IMG/VR virus record: IMGVR_UViG_3300034105_001622
Span: 1-21,941 of that record
DNA from: a virus
Length of the DNA: 21,941 nucleotides
Reading direction: 5' to 3' (one strand)
Both the position numbers and the translations under genes were made by a program. Position 1 is the first letter of the stretch. Every line of letters begins with the position of its first letter. The notes beneath the pieces were generated by a model, which was not told the DNA's origin, did not search any database, and saw only the letters and a program-made list of their open reading frames with translations. Shown in pieces: positions 13,658 through 19,761 of this stretch.

Positions 13658-14041
13658 TTAAGCGATGGTGACGCCTTCGTAGCCCACGGCAGTCACGGTG
13701 ACTGCGGAGTATCCACGATTAGAGCCCTTGTCGGAAACTTTGGTAACCCAGCCGGAGAAGGCCGTGGAAGCCGCGCCGCTAGTGTAAGCGGAGGCGGTGT
13801 TGACCGTCAGCGTGAAGTTGGCGCCGAGCTGAGGAATGGCCGTCGTTTTTGCGATAATCTCGACGCTCACCTGACAGCGTCTGTCGTCGCCGCGCCAAGC
13901 AACGGTCTTGCCCGTCTCATCGACGATGGTCGCTTCGGCGGTGAACTCGCCGTCGTTGGTGTAGGACTGGACGACCGCGTTGGACACGGTTGCGCCCGTC
14001 AGGCCATAAATTGCGGTTACCCCTTTGACGATTGCAGCCAT
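13658..14041 (-). CDS. Tail tube (major tail) protein candidate
   Basis: The product is 127 residues, almost entirely beta: AAIVKGVTAIYGLTGATVSNAVVQSY, GEFTAEATIVDETGKTVAW, RRCQVSVEIIAKTT, LGANFTLTVNTA, GWVTKVSDKGSNRGYSAVTVTAVGY. This is the pattern of small phage tail tube proteins, with a central helix-less barrel and a central D-x-x-G-x-x-V-A turn. It follows the tail terminator candidate and precedes the chaperone candidate, the canonical siphophage order. As a high-copy virion protein it would need strong translation, and it carries one of the best copies of the start-site motif (14039-14066). The call rests on pattern and order. Confidence 0.7.
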   Translation of the reverse strand: MAAIVKGVTAIYGLTGATVSNAVVQSYTNDGEFTAEATIVDETGKTVAWRGDDRRCQVSVEIIAKTTAIPQLGANFTLTVNTASAYTSGAASTAFSGWVTKVSDKGSNRGYSAVTVTAVGYEGVTIA

Positions 14042-14066
14042 ATACTATTGCGGATAAGGTAAGGTT
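14039..14066 (-). promoter_or_regulatory. Start-site motif, copy C
   Basis: Minus strand: AACCTTACC, five bases TTATC, CGCAATAGTAT, ATG. The first AA belongs to the TAA stop of the upstream gene (14067-14065). Copy B at 17189-17216 has exactly the same arrangement, spacing and stop overlap. The copy introduces the tail tube candidate. No SD sequence is present in the 23-base gap. Confidence 0.75.
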
Positions 14067-14502
14067 AGCCCTCGGGGTTCACGACTACCAGAATGTCGTA
14101 GACTAGGACCGATGCCCAGGAGCGCTCGTTGACCCCCTCATCCTCGGACAGAGGGGTAATGTCGTAGCAGTGGGCGTCGGCCTGCAGGGTGAACACGGCC
14201 TGCAGCGCTTCGAGGTCCTGCATGGCCCCGGCGATGGCGGCCATCCGGGCTCGGTGATCGGCTAGGGTCACGTCGTCGGCAGAGTCGAACAGGGTGACGC
14301 GGACGGAGCAGGAGTAGTTCCCTAGGCCATCCGGGAAGTCGTTAGGCAGGCGGGCGGAGTCGCAGAGCACGATGGCCTTGGGGAGCACGTTCGTGTCGGC
14401 GCTGTCGCCCTTGTAGATGTTCACCCCGGCCAGTTCGGTCTGGGCGGTGAGGTGGGCGGCCACTGCGGCTTCCACGATATGGCGGGCGGATTTGGTTCCC
14501 AT
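14065..14502 (-). CDS. Tail terminator/minor tail protein candidate
   Basis: The product is 145 residues from the ATG at 14502 (MGTKSARHIVEAAVAAHL); the frame to 14625 lies inside the upstream gene and is Ser/Pro-rich. The order is an N-terminal helix (ARHIVEAAVAAHLTAQ), beta strands with LPKAIVLCDS and NYSCSVRVTLFDSAD, a helix DHRARMAAIAGAMQDLEAL and two last strands ending VLVYDILVVVNPEG. Alpha-beta fold, size and place before the tail tube match tail terminator proteins (lambda gpU type), which cap the tail tube and join it to the head. The start lies 4 bases past the upstream stop. Confidence 0.6.
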   Translation of the reverse strand: MGTKSARHIVEAAVAAHLTAQTELAGVNIYKGDSADTNVLPKAIVLCDSARLPNDFPDGLGNYSCSVRVTLFDSADDVTLADHRARMAAIAGAMQDLEALQAVFTLQADAHCYDITPLSEDEGVNERSWASVLVYDILVVVNPEG

Positions 14503-14506
14503 AAAG

Positions 14507-15466
14507 TTATTTGCGGCGCTTGTTGGCCTTTTTGATGGTTGGGTAGAAGTATTCTTGGACGGCGGTTCGCATCTGTTTGACGCGGTTTCTGTAGACGATG
14601 TTCTCGGTCCCGGACTCAGATGCAACGTTGTTGATATTCCCGATCAGGTTCATCACGGTCATCGAGACGAAGCCAGGGCTACGGCTTGCGCTGAACACGC
14701 CCTGAGCTGAACGCTTGTTTGCGTCCACCCACGGGGCGTCATATGTGCCGAAGTTACGCTCGACGCCCTTTTTGGTCACAGGCTTGGGGACCTGCTGCAT
14801 GACCGCCGCCCACCCGGCCTTGACGCGTCCGACCTTGAACTGGCGTTCGGCGATGTAGGCATTGAGCGCGTCCGAGGACTTGGCGAAATATTGAGGCCCG
14901 ATGTATCGGCTGAACTTAGGCCAGCGACCGCCGACCGCACCCTTGGCCTGGTCGTGGATGCCTTTCAGGTCCGTGGCCATGCCGAGCACCTTGTTGCCTC
15001 GGCCCATGATAGAGGCTTTGCTAAGGTAGTTCTTAGCCTTGGCTTGGGCGCGCTGCCAGTCCGTATCCTCCATGATCTTGCGCATGACCGGGGACAGGCT
15101 TTCAATCTTGGACTCCGTCACGTTCTGGTGCAGTTGGAAGAACGTCTGGGTGTCGTTGCCCTTAACCGCGTTGATGACCTGGCGCAGGAAGACCGTCCGT
15201 CCCTTGACGGGTTTGTCTTGGGGAATAAAGATGCGTTTGATATCGTTGCCGGTCTTGTTCATGCCCGCCTTGTGGGCGGCCACGCTCAGGCCACGGCCCC
15301 CACCTTTGGGCATCGGCGGGGTGAAGGTCATGGCGTCCCGGCACATCAGCCTGATCTGCTGGCGGGTGACCATCTCCATGTCGACTTTCAGCTCATCGAC
15401 GAAATGCCTCAGCGTCGCGTTGAAGTCCGCGAGGCTGGCTGGTTCGATGGCCGTCTGCTTGGCCAT
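14507..15466 (-). CDS. Neck/tail-completion-like protein (HK97 gp10-like N-terminus)
   Basis: The product is 319 residues. Residues about 15-60 (FNATLRHFVDELKVDMEMVTRQQIRLMCRDAM, then TFTPP) resemble the start of HK97 gp10-like tail-completion proteins, where a helix bundle precedes a T-P-P turn. The remainder is basic (a K/R-rich end, KKANKRRK) with several helices and MTVMNLIGNINNVASES near the end. It is about twice the size of a typical gp10, so an extra domain is likely; a minor head protein is an alternative. It shares one base with the preceding stop (TAATG at 15464-15468). No catalytic motif was seen. Confidence 0.5.
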   Translation of the reverse strand: MAKQTAIEPASLADFNATLRHFVDELKVDMEMVTRQQIRLMCRDAMTFTPPMPKGGGRGLSVAAHKAGMNKTGNDIKRIFIPQDKPVKGRTVFLRQVINAVKGNDTQTFFQLHQNVTESKIESLSPVMRKIMEDTDWQRAQAKAKNYLSKASIMGRGNKVLGMATDLKGIHDQAKGAVGGRWPKFSRYIGPQYFAKSSDALNAYIAERQFKVGRVKAGWAAVMQQVPKPVTKKGVERNFGTYDAPWVDANKRSAQGVFSASRSPGFVSMTVMNLIGNINNVASESGTENIVYRNRVKQMRTAVQEYFYPTIKKANKRRK

Positions 15467-15837
15467 TACTGGTTGTCGTCGATGCAGGTGAGCTCGATGA
15501 CGGCGCTGGCCTGCTTGTAGGACTGGCCCTTGACCCGGAGGACCTGCCCGTTGACCGTCAGTTTCTTGCCCGGGGCTAGGGCGGCCATAGGGACGCCAGA
15601 GACGATGGTGGCTACCTGACCTCCCACCCGGCCATCAGAAGCCGTCCAAGGGGCCGTAGCGGCGGCGAAACGCACCGTCCACATCTTCTCCTCGGTGAAG
15701 CCCCCCGCGTCGAACTTGGGGGTGTTCATGGGAGAGGACAGGCCAACGAGGAACAGGTTGGCCCCGACCGTAGCCGGGACGCCGATGTCAGCCAGGAGCA
15801 ATTGATAGTCTGCGAGAAAGGTTCCGTATAGGGACAT
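15466..15837 (-). CDS. Head-tail connector protein (gpFII-like candidate)
   Basis: The product is 123 residues. It starts MSLYGTFLADYQLLLADIGVPATV, followed by a beta-rich body: KMWTVRFAAATAPW, GGQVATIVSGVPMAAL and the end GKKLTVNGQVLRVKGQSYKQASAVIELTCIDDNQ. The last segment, strand-NG turn-strand with an arginine/lysine pair and an ELTC end, matches small head-tail joining proteins of the lambda gpFII/HK97 stopper class. It stands directly after the capsid gene, behind the terminator at 15866-15890, with a C-rich leader (TACCCACCCTCTC) and no SD. It would attach to the portal ring and let the tail dock. Confidence 0.6.
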   Translation of the reverse strand: MSLYGTFLADYQLLLADIGVPATVGANLFLVGLSSPMNTPKFDAGGFTEEKMWTVRFAAATAPWTASDGRVGGQVATIVSGVPMAALAPGKKLTVNGQVLRVKGQSYKQASAVIELTCIDDNQ

Positions 15838-15865
15838 GAGAGGGTGGGTAGGGATTTAGGGATAC

Positions 15866-15890
15866 AAAAAAGCCCCCATCGCTGGGGGCT
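15866..15890 (-). terminator. Strong intrinsic terminator after the capsid gene
   Basis: On the minus strand AGCCCCC (15890-15884), loop AGCGAT (15883-15878) and GGGGGCT (15877-15871) form a 7-bp stem, with a six-T run (15871-15866) starting at the last stem base. It starts 20 bases past the capsid stop (15913-15911) and lies before the next start at 15837. It is a textbook intrinsic terminator and would make capsid mRNA more abundant than downstream tail mRNA. Confidence 0.88.
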
Positions 15891-15908
15891 GTTTCAGGAC
15901 TCAGCCCC
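15885..15908 (-). promoter_or_regulatory. Alternative hairpin competing with the terminator
   Basis: On the minus strand GGGGCTG (15908-15902), a 10-base loop and CAGCCCC (15891-15885) make a 7-bp stem. Its second arm is the first arm of the terminator hairpin, so the two structures cannot exist together. This is the geometry of an antiterminator or attenuator. Its first arm lies 2 bases past the capsid stop codon, where a terminating ribosome would cover it. Confidence 0.45.
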
Positions 15909-15910
15909 GA

Positions 15911-16765
15911 TTAGGGGTTGTAGACGCTGGCGATCGTGCCCGTGGTGATGCCCTTGGCCGCGCCGAACATCAGTTCCATGGAACCGATGAGGTTACGGGT
16001 GGAGGCATCGACCCAGACGTTGTACGACACCGAGATGCCGAGACCTTCGATCGGGACGACTTCGCGGAGGAGGAACTGCTGGCCAACGGACTCGAGGTCA
16101 GGGGAAGCAGCGGCCATCGCCACGGCTTCGGCGGAGCAGGCAAATCCGGCCAATTTCGCTTCGGACGGGAAGACGTTGGCGTAGAAGACGCCGCCTTCGA
16201 AACCGTAAGCGCCTTCAGAGAGAGGGAGACCAGTGGTCGCCGTCGGGATGAGCTGGCTGTAGATGCCCGGGTTCACGATGAGGGTCTTGCGACCAGCCTT
16301 CGAAACGCCGGCCCAGAGAGCCTTCAGCTGAGCAGAGCCAGGAGTAACAGCCGAGTCAGCGGCGGTGACCGTGGCGGCGCCGAAGTTGGCGACGGTGATC
16401 GGAGCGGTAGCGGCGGCCCAGATGGAGTCGGCCAGCTTGTCCATGTTGATCTTCAGAATCTTCTCCAGCTTGATACCGTTCTGGATATCAGCGTAGGAGA
16501 GACCGAAGGGCTGGTAGAGGTGGTTCAGCGTCACGGCAGAGGCGCCGAGGGTGCTGTCGCCGATGCTGTTGAAAGCGGTCGGGTTGGTCAGCGTGGTGCT
16601 GCCAGCGGTGGAGAGAGCCACCTGGACGACGTCCTTCGGGCGCTTCACGTCCGAGGAGAAGTCGGAGGCGAAGTTGCGAAGACCGGCGAGGCGGTTCGAG
16701 AGGGAGGTGAGGCTGAGCTCGGCGACGGTGTCGACGATCAGAGCGGCGTTGATGGTGTTAGGCAT
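15911..16765 (-). CDS. Major capsid protein
   Basis: The product is 284 residues. It starts MPNTINAALIVDTVAELSLTSLSNRLAGLRNF, an N-terminal helix as in HK97-fold capsid proteins. It continues with alternating strands and loops (KDVVQVALSTAGSTTLTN, GASAVTLNHLYQPFGLSYADIQNGI), a spine-like helix KINMDKLADSIWAAATAP, GRKTLIVNPGIYSQLIP, and a C-terminal beta part ISVSYNVWVDASTRNLIGSMELMFGAAKG. Composition (rich in A, S, T, V, L; no Cys cluster) and position behind portal, protease and scaffold give the assignment. It should form the icosahedral shell with other copies. The leader has no SD (CTCCTAAGCTACC before ATG). A strong terminator follows. Confidence 0.85.
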   Translation of the reverse strand: MPNTINAALIVDTVAELSLTSLSNRLAGLRNFASDFSSDVKRPKDVVQVALSTAGSTTLTNPTAFNSIGDSTLGASAVTLNHLYQPFGLSYADIQNGIKLEKILKINMDKLADSIWAAATAPITVANFGAATVTAADSAVTPGSAQLKALWAGVSKAGRKTLIVNPGIYSQLIPTATTGLPLSEGAYGFEGGVFYANVFPSEAKLAGFACSAEAVAMAAASPDLESVGQQFLLREVVPIEGLGISVSYNVWVDASTRNLIGSMELMFGAAKGITTGTIASVYNP

Positions 16766-16792
16766 GGTAGCTTAGGAGGGTGGGTTGAAAGA

Positions 16793-17191
16793 TTATTTGG
16801 AGAAGAGGACGGCCTTGTGCTTCTTCAGGAAGGCGCGGCGCTCAGGGCCGGCAGGCATCGAAGCGTACTGCTCGTGGATGGAACCAAGGGCAGCGGCGGC
16901 GACAGGGGCGGCGACAGGAGCAACGCCAGAGCAGGCGAGGATGTTCGCGGCTTCGACGGAGGCGGTGGCCTTGGAGGCTTCGAGCTCGACGATCTTGGCG
17001 TTGGCCTCGGCGAGAGCGGCTTCAAGTTCCTGAACCTTCTGGTCCTTGGCGGCGGCATCAAGCTGAGCCTGGTCGAGTTCGGCAGAGACGTTGACCACGG
17101 AGGCTTCGACCGTCTTGCGGAGATCGTCGCGTTCAGCGGTGAGGGAGACGACAGCGGCCTCGGCGGCCTTGAAGCGTTCTTCGATGGTCAT
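16793..17191 (-). CDS. Coiled-coil scaffold candidate
   Basis: The product is 132 residues. Residues 1-80 are a nearly continuous coiled coil (ERFKAAEAAVVSLTAERDDL and QKVQELEAALAEANAKIVEL). An Ala/Val/Pro linker about 85-105 follows, then a short helical end HEQYASMPAGPERRAFLKKHKAVLFSK with a basic character. A long coiled coil plus a small basic C-terminal helix is what capsid scaffold proteins show, and the gene sits between the capsid protease and the capsid gene, where lambda keeps its scaffold inside gene C. Scaffolds are used in many copies and removed by the protease. The gene has a strong copy of the start-site motif. Confidence 0.7.
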   Translation of the reverse strand: MTIEERFKAAEAAVVSLTAERDDLRKTVEASVVNVSAELDQAQLDAAAKDQKVQELEAALAEANAKIVELEASKATASVEAANILACSGVAPVAAPVAAAALGSIHEQYASMPAGPERRAFLKKHKAVLFSK

Positions 17192-17216
17192 ATACTATTG
17201 CGTAGGGGGTAAGGTT
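17189..17216 (-). promoter_or_regulatory. Start-site motif, copy B
   Basis: Minus strand: AACCTTACC, five bases CCCTA, CGCAATAGTAT, ATG. It is identical to copy C outside the spacer. Its first AA is shared with the TAA of the S49 protease gene (17217-17215). It introduces the scaffold candidate. Confidence 0.75.
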
Positions 17217-18018
17217 AAGCGGACTGCTCAAAGGCCGCGAGGGCCTCGGCGAAGGACGTAGCCAGACCCGTGATGAGGTTCTTGGCGGCGGCTTCACGGC
17301 CAGTGAACACTTGGCCTTCCATGTCTTCGCGGCGGGCCAGCGAGCGCTTGCGGAGGACGGTCTGCTTGAACTCCTCGTGCATGGCCTCGACGGCCTTCTG
17401 CTCCATGTCGCGCATCTCGTCCGTGTAACCTTCTCCTGCGATGTTCGGGGCCTTGTACTTTCCAGCACGGAACACCTCGACCTTGAGCCCCATGTTCTTG
17501 AAGGCTTCGTCATAGGACTCGTCCACGCTGATCACGCCGATGGAGCCCACCATGGCGGAAGGGCTGGCCAGAACGTAGTCGCTCTGAGAGCCGGTGTAGT
17601 ATGCGCCAGAGGCCATCAGCTTCTTGGCGTAGGACATGGTCGGCAGCGGGATGCTGGCAATCTTGTCGGCGAGTTCGGGCGTGCCGACGACAGTCCCACC
17701 AGGGGAGTCGATTTCAAAGGCGATGCGCTGCACCGCAGGGTTGGCGAGCATCTCGTCGATGGCCTCGCCGATTTCAATCATGTCGGACGCGCCGGTCATC
17801 TTCTCGAACTTGGTCAGGCCGACGCCTAGGAAACCCTGGAGCGGGATGACCGCCGTGCCGCCCTGCGTGACGTAGGGCTTGGCGACAGGGTTGAAGAACA
17901 TATCCAGAACGCTGTCCACGACGCCGTACTTCTCGGCGTACTTCATGTGGTTCGCGGCCTTGATAGGGTCGCAGAGAAGTGGCTCTCTTCCAGAGAGTCC
18001 GTTGATTAAGCATTTCAC
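17215..18018 (-). CDS. S49-family capsid maturation protease
   Basis: The product is 267 residues. The S49 (SppA/lambda gpC-like) fold is clear: GTAVIPLQGFLG (54-65), IAFEIDSPGGTVVGTPELAD (99-118) with the oxyanion-region SPGG, SYAKKLMASGAYYTGSQSDY (129-148) with nucleophile Ser137, VGSIGVISVD (157-166), and RAGKYKAP (184-191) with Lys187 as the general base. It should cut the scaffold and process head proteins during capsid maturation. The start is a GTG at 18018 that overlaps the portal stop (TGA 18017-18015) as GTGA, matching the local coupling style; the next in-frame ATG (Met25) would leave a long untranslated gap. Confidence 0.92.
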   Translation of the reverse strand: MKCLINGLSGREPLLCDPIKAANHMKYAEKYGVVDSVLDMFFNPVAKPYVTQGGTAVIPLQGFLGVGLTKFEKMTGASDMIEIGEAIDEMLANPAVQRIAFEIDSPGGTVVGTPELADKIASIPLPTMSYAKKLMASGAYYTGSQSDYVLASPSAMVGSIGVISVDESYDEAFKNMGLKVEVFRAGKYKAPNIAGEGYTDEMRDMEQKAVEAMHEEFKQTVLRKRSLARREDMEGQVFTGREAAAKNLITGLATSFAEALAAFEQSA

Positions 18019-19487
18019 GGGTTAGAGGGTTCGGGGGGAGGAGGGAGGTCGAGGTTGTCAGCGACCGCGTCAGGCGTCTGGCTCGAAGCCTGACCCTGCT
18101 GCAGCCAGTTGAAGGCCGACTGGTAAAGCATCCACAGCGGGAGGTTCCGCTCCTTGGACTTCTGCACGAGCTTCTCCATCTCGACGGCGCGCTGCTCGAG
18201 CACCTCGTCGTAGGTCATGCCCTTCTTGCCGAGGATGGCCTGAGCCGTGGTCAGACCCATCTGCAGGTCGGCACGGTCTTGTGAGGCTTCGCGGCCAGCG
18301 TCCACGGTGATGTCTCGGGGCGTGATCCAAGACTTGCGGTTGAAGTCCGGGTCGTCGGGCAACTTGCCCTTGGCGATGGCGTCGGCGATGACGTAGTCGT
18401 ACACCCGGTCAAGGTTGTCGATGAGGATAGACTGCCACTTGGCCGCCCATCGGGAGACCTTGCTGGCCACCAGACGGACCGAGGCCCCGCCAATCTTGGA
18501 CGGGTCAACCTGGTACTCGTAGGGGAGCAGGCGCACGATGTCGCGCTCGATGGCGGTCATCATCCCAATCCACGCCGGAGAGGGGCGGTTGTTTTGGACC
18601 TGACTAAAGTCCTCGTTCTGATCTACGACCAGCACCTTGCCGCCCATCTGGCTGGCCATCTTCTCGCAGGAATTGTAGTCGCCGGAGAACTTGGAGGCCG
18701 GGTCGTCTTGAAGCACGCCACCCTGCTTCTTGAGCAGCATAACATGGTCACTTGCCGCGCGGCACGCAGCCTTCTCGAGTTCGTAGATTTCCAACTGGTC
18801 CTGAACGCTCAGGAGGCTGGACTGCAGGACGGGGTAGCCGCGAACTGCAGACGGGCGCTCGAACTCCATGACCTGGAGCATGGACTGCGCCGGCACGTAT
18901 CGGTCGCGGGTCTCGCCATCAGTGTAGACATTCCAGCCCAAGATTTCGCCGTAGGTTCCGAGGTAGGCTCCGTCCACGTTGTTCGGGTCGAACTTGGCGG
19001 CAGGTGAACCGATGCGGTGACTCTCGAGGATTTGAAGTTTCGGGACCCCGGTCTTCGGGTCGTTGGTCAGGATGCCGAACGAGTCGCCGTCGATGAGCGC
19101 GCCCGACATCCACATGGCCTGAATCTGGCCGAGGTTGTAGCGGTTCGTCAGGTCGCAACGCACAGCCCAGTCGCGGAAGTAGTTCTGGTGCGCCACGGCC
19201 ACCTTGGGGTCGCGGGCGTTCGACTGCACGACGAGACCGTCGCCGACGGAGACCAGGACGGCTTCATCGACGCACTGCTTGTAGATCGGGCTGTTGCGGA
19301 CGGCCCAGCGGGACTTGGCCACCATGGCGATGCGCGTGCCGGACGTGACCTCCTTGCGCTGGTCGCTGATTGCTCCGACGAACAGCATACGCCGCGAGCC
19401 CGACTGGGTCGTGCTGGCGAACTGCGAGTAGGAGGCGGAGGCCCCCTTCTTCTCAGTCTTGGTCTTAGGGGTGGTCTTCTTTCGCAT
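18015..19487 (-). CDS. Portal protein, lambda gpB type
   Basis: The product is 490 residues. After a basic start (KKTTPKTKTEKKG), the sequence shows the lambda-type portal pattern: SRWAVRNSPIYKQCVDEAVLVSVGDGL (about 59-85), NYFRDWAVRCD, MWMSGALIDGDSFGIL (about 125-140), PKLQILESHRIGSP, then VMEFERPSAVRGYPVLQSSL (about 205-224), ASDHVMLLKK (about 243-252) and SWITPRDITVDAGREASQDRADLQMGLTT (about 383-411). The portal dodecamer is the DNA gate at one capsid vertex and binds the terminase. The start shares one base with the connector's stop (TGATG at 19485-19489). The C-terminal tail is Pro-rich. Confidence 0.93.
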   Translation of the reverse strand: MRKKTTPKTKTEKKGASASYSQFASTTQSGSRRMLFVGAISDQRKEVTSGTRIAMVAKSRWAVRNSPIYKQCVDEAVLVSVGDGLVVQSNARDPKVAVAHQNYFRDWAVRCDLTNRYNLGQIQAMWMSGALIDGDSFGILTNDPKTGVPKLQILESHRIGSPAAKFDPNNVDGAYLGTYGEILGWNVYTDGETRDRYVPAQSMLQVMEFERPSAVRGYPVLQSSLLSVQDQLEIYELEKAACRAASDHVMLLKKQGGVLQDDPASKFSGDYNSCEKMASQMGGKVLVVDQNEDFSQVQNNRPSPAWIGMMTAIERDIVRLLPYEYQVDPSKIGGASVRLVASKVSRWAAKWQSILIDNLDRVYDYVIADAIAKGKLPDDPDFNRKSWITPRDITVDAGREASQDRADLQMGLTTAQAILGKKGMTYDEVLEQRAVEMEKLVQKSKERNLPLWMLYQSAFNWLQQGQASSQTPDAVADNLDLPPPPEPSNP

Positions 19488-19735
19488 CAGAGGTCAACCC
19501 GGGAGTCCCAAGTAATCTGGACGGAGGTATGAGCGCCGCCATACTTCTTCGGGTCGATACGGGACAAAGCGTAGTTAATCTCCTGCAGGCGCTGCGCGGG
19601 AGGCATCCCGAACTGCTTGTTTACGGACGTGCCAGAGTCAGAGTAGGACGTCACGGCTTTGCCGAGGTCCCCTAGTGCCTCCTGCTTGTATTGCAGCAGC
19701 ACGTCTTCCTGTACGCCTACGTAGATGCCGAGCAT
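19487..19735 (-). CDS. gpW-like head-tail connector protein
   Basis: The product is 82 residues. It has two helices around a Ser/Gly-rich turn: YVGVQEDVLLQYKQEALGDLGKAV, then SYSDSGTSVNKQFGMPPAQRLQEINYALSRIDPKKYG. Location between large terminase and portal, size, and the helix-S-x-S-x-G turn-helix pattern agree with lambda gpW-type connector proteins, which plug the portal after DNA packaging. The similarity is not strong, so a decoration or terminase-associated protein remains possible. It starts 4 bases after the large terminase stop, and the start is part of motif copy A. Confidence 0.55.
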   Translation of the reverse strand: MLGIYVGVQEDVLLQYKQEALGDLGKAVTSYSDSGTSVNKQFGMPPAQRLQEINYALSRIDPKKYGGAHTSVQITWDSRVDL

Positions 19736-19761
19736 ATACTTATTGCGGGGCGGGTAAGGTT
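19733..19761 (-). promoter_or_regulatory. Start-site motif, copy A (within the terminase C-terminal codons)
   Basis: Minus strand: AACCTTACC, five bases CGCCC, CGCAATAAGTAT, ATG. It has one extra A compared with copies B and C. Most of it lies inside the last codons of the large terminase (stop TAA 19742-19740), which restricts its coding sequence to Q-T-L-P-A-P-Q. It precedes the gpW-like gene. Confidence 0.7.
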
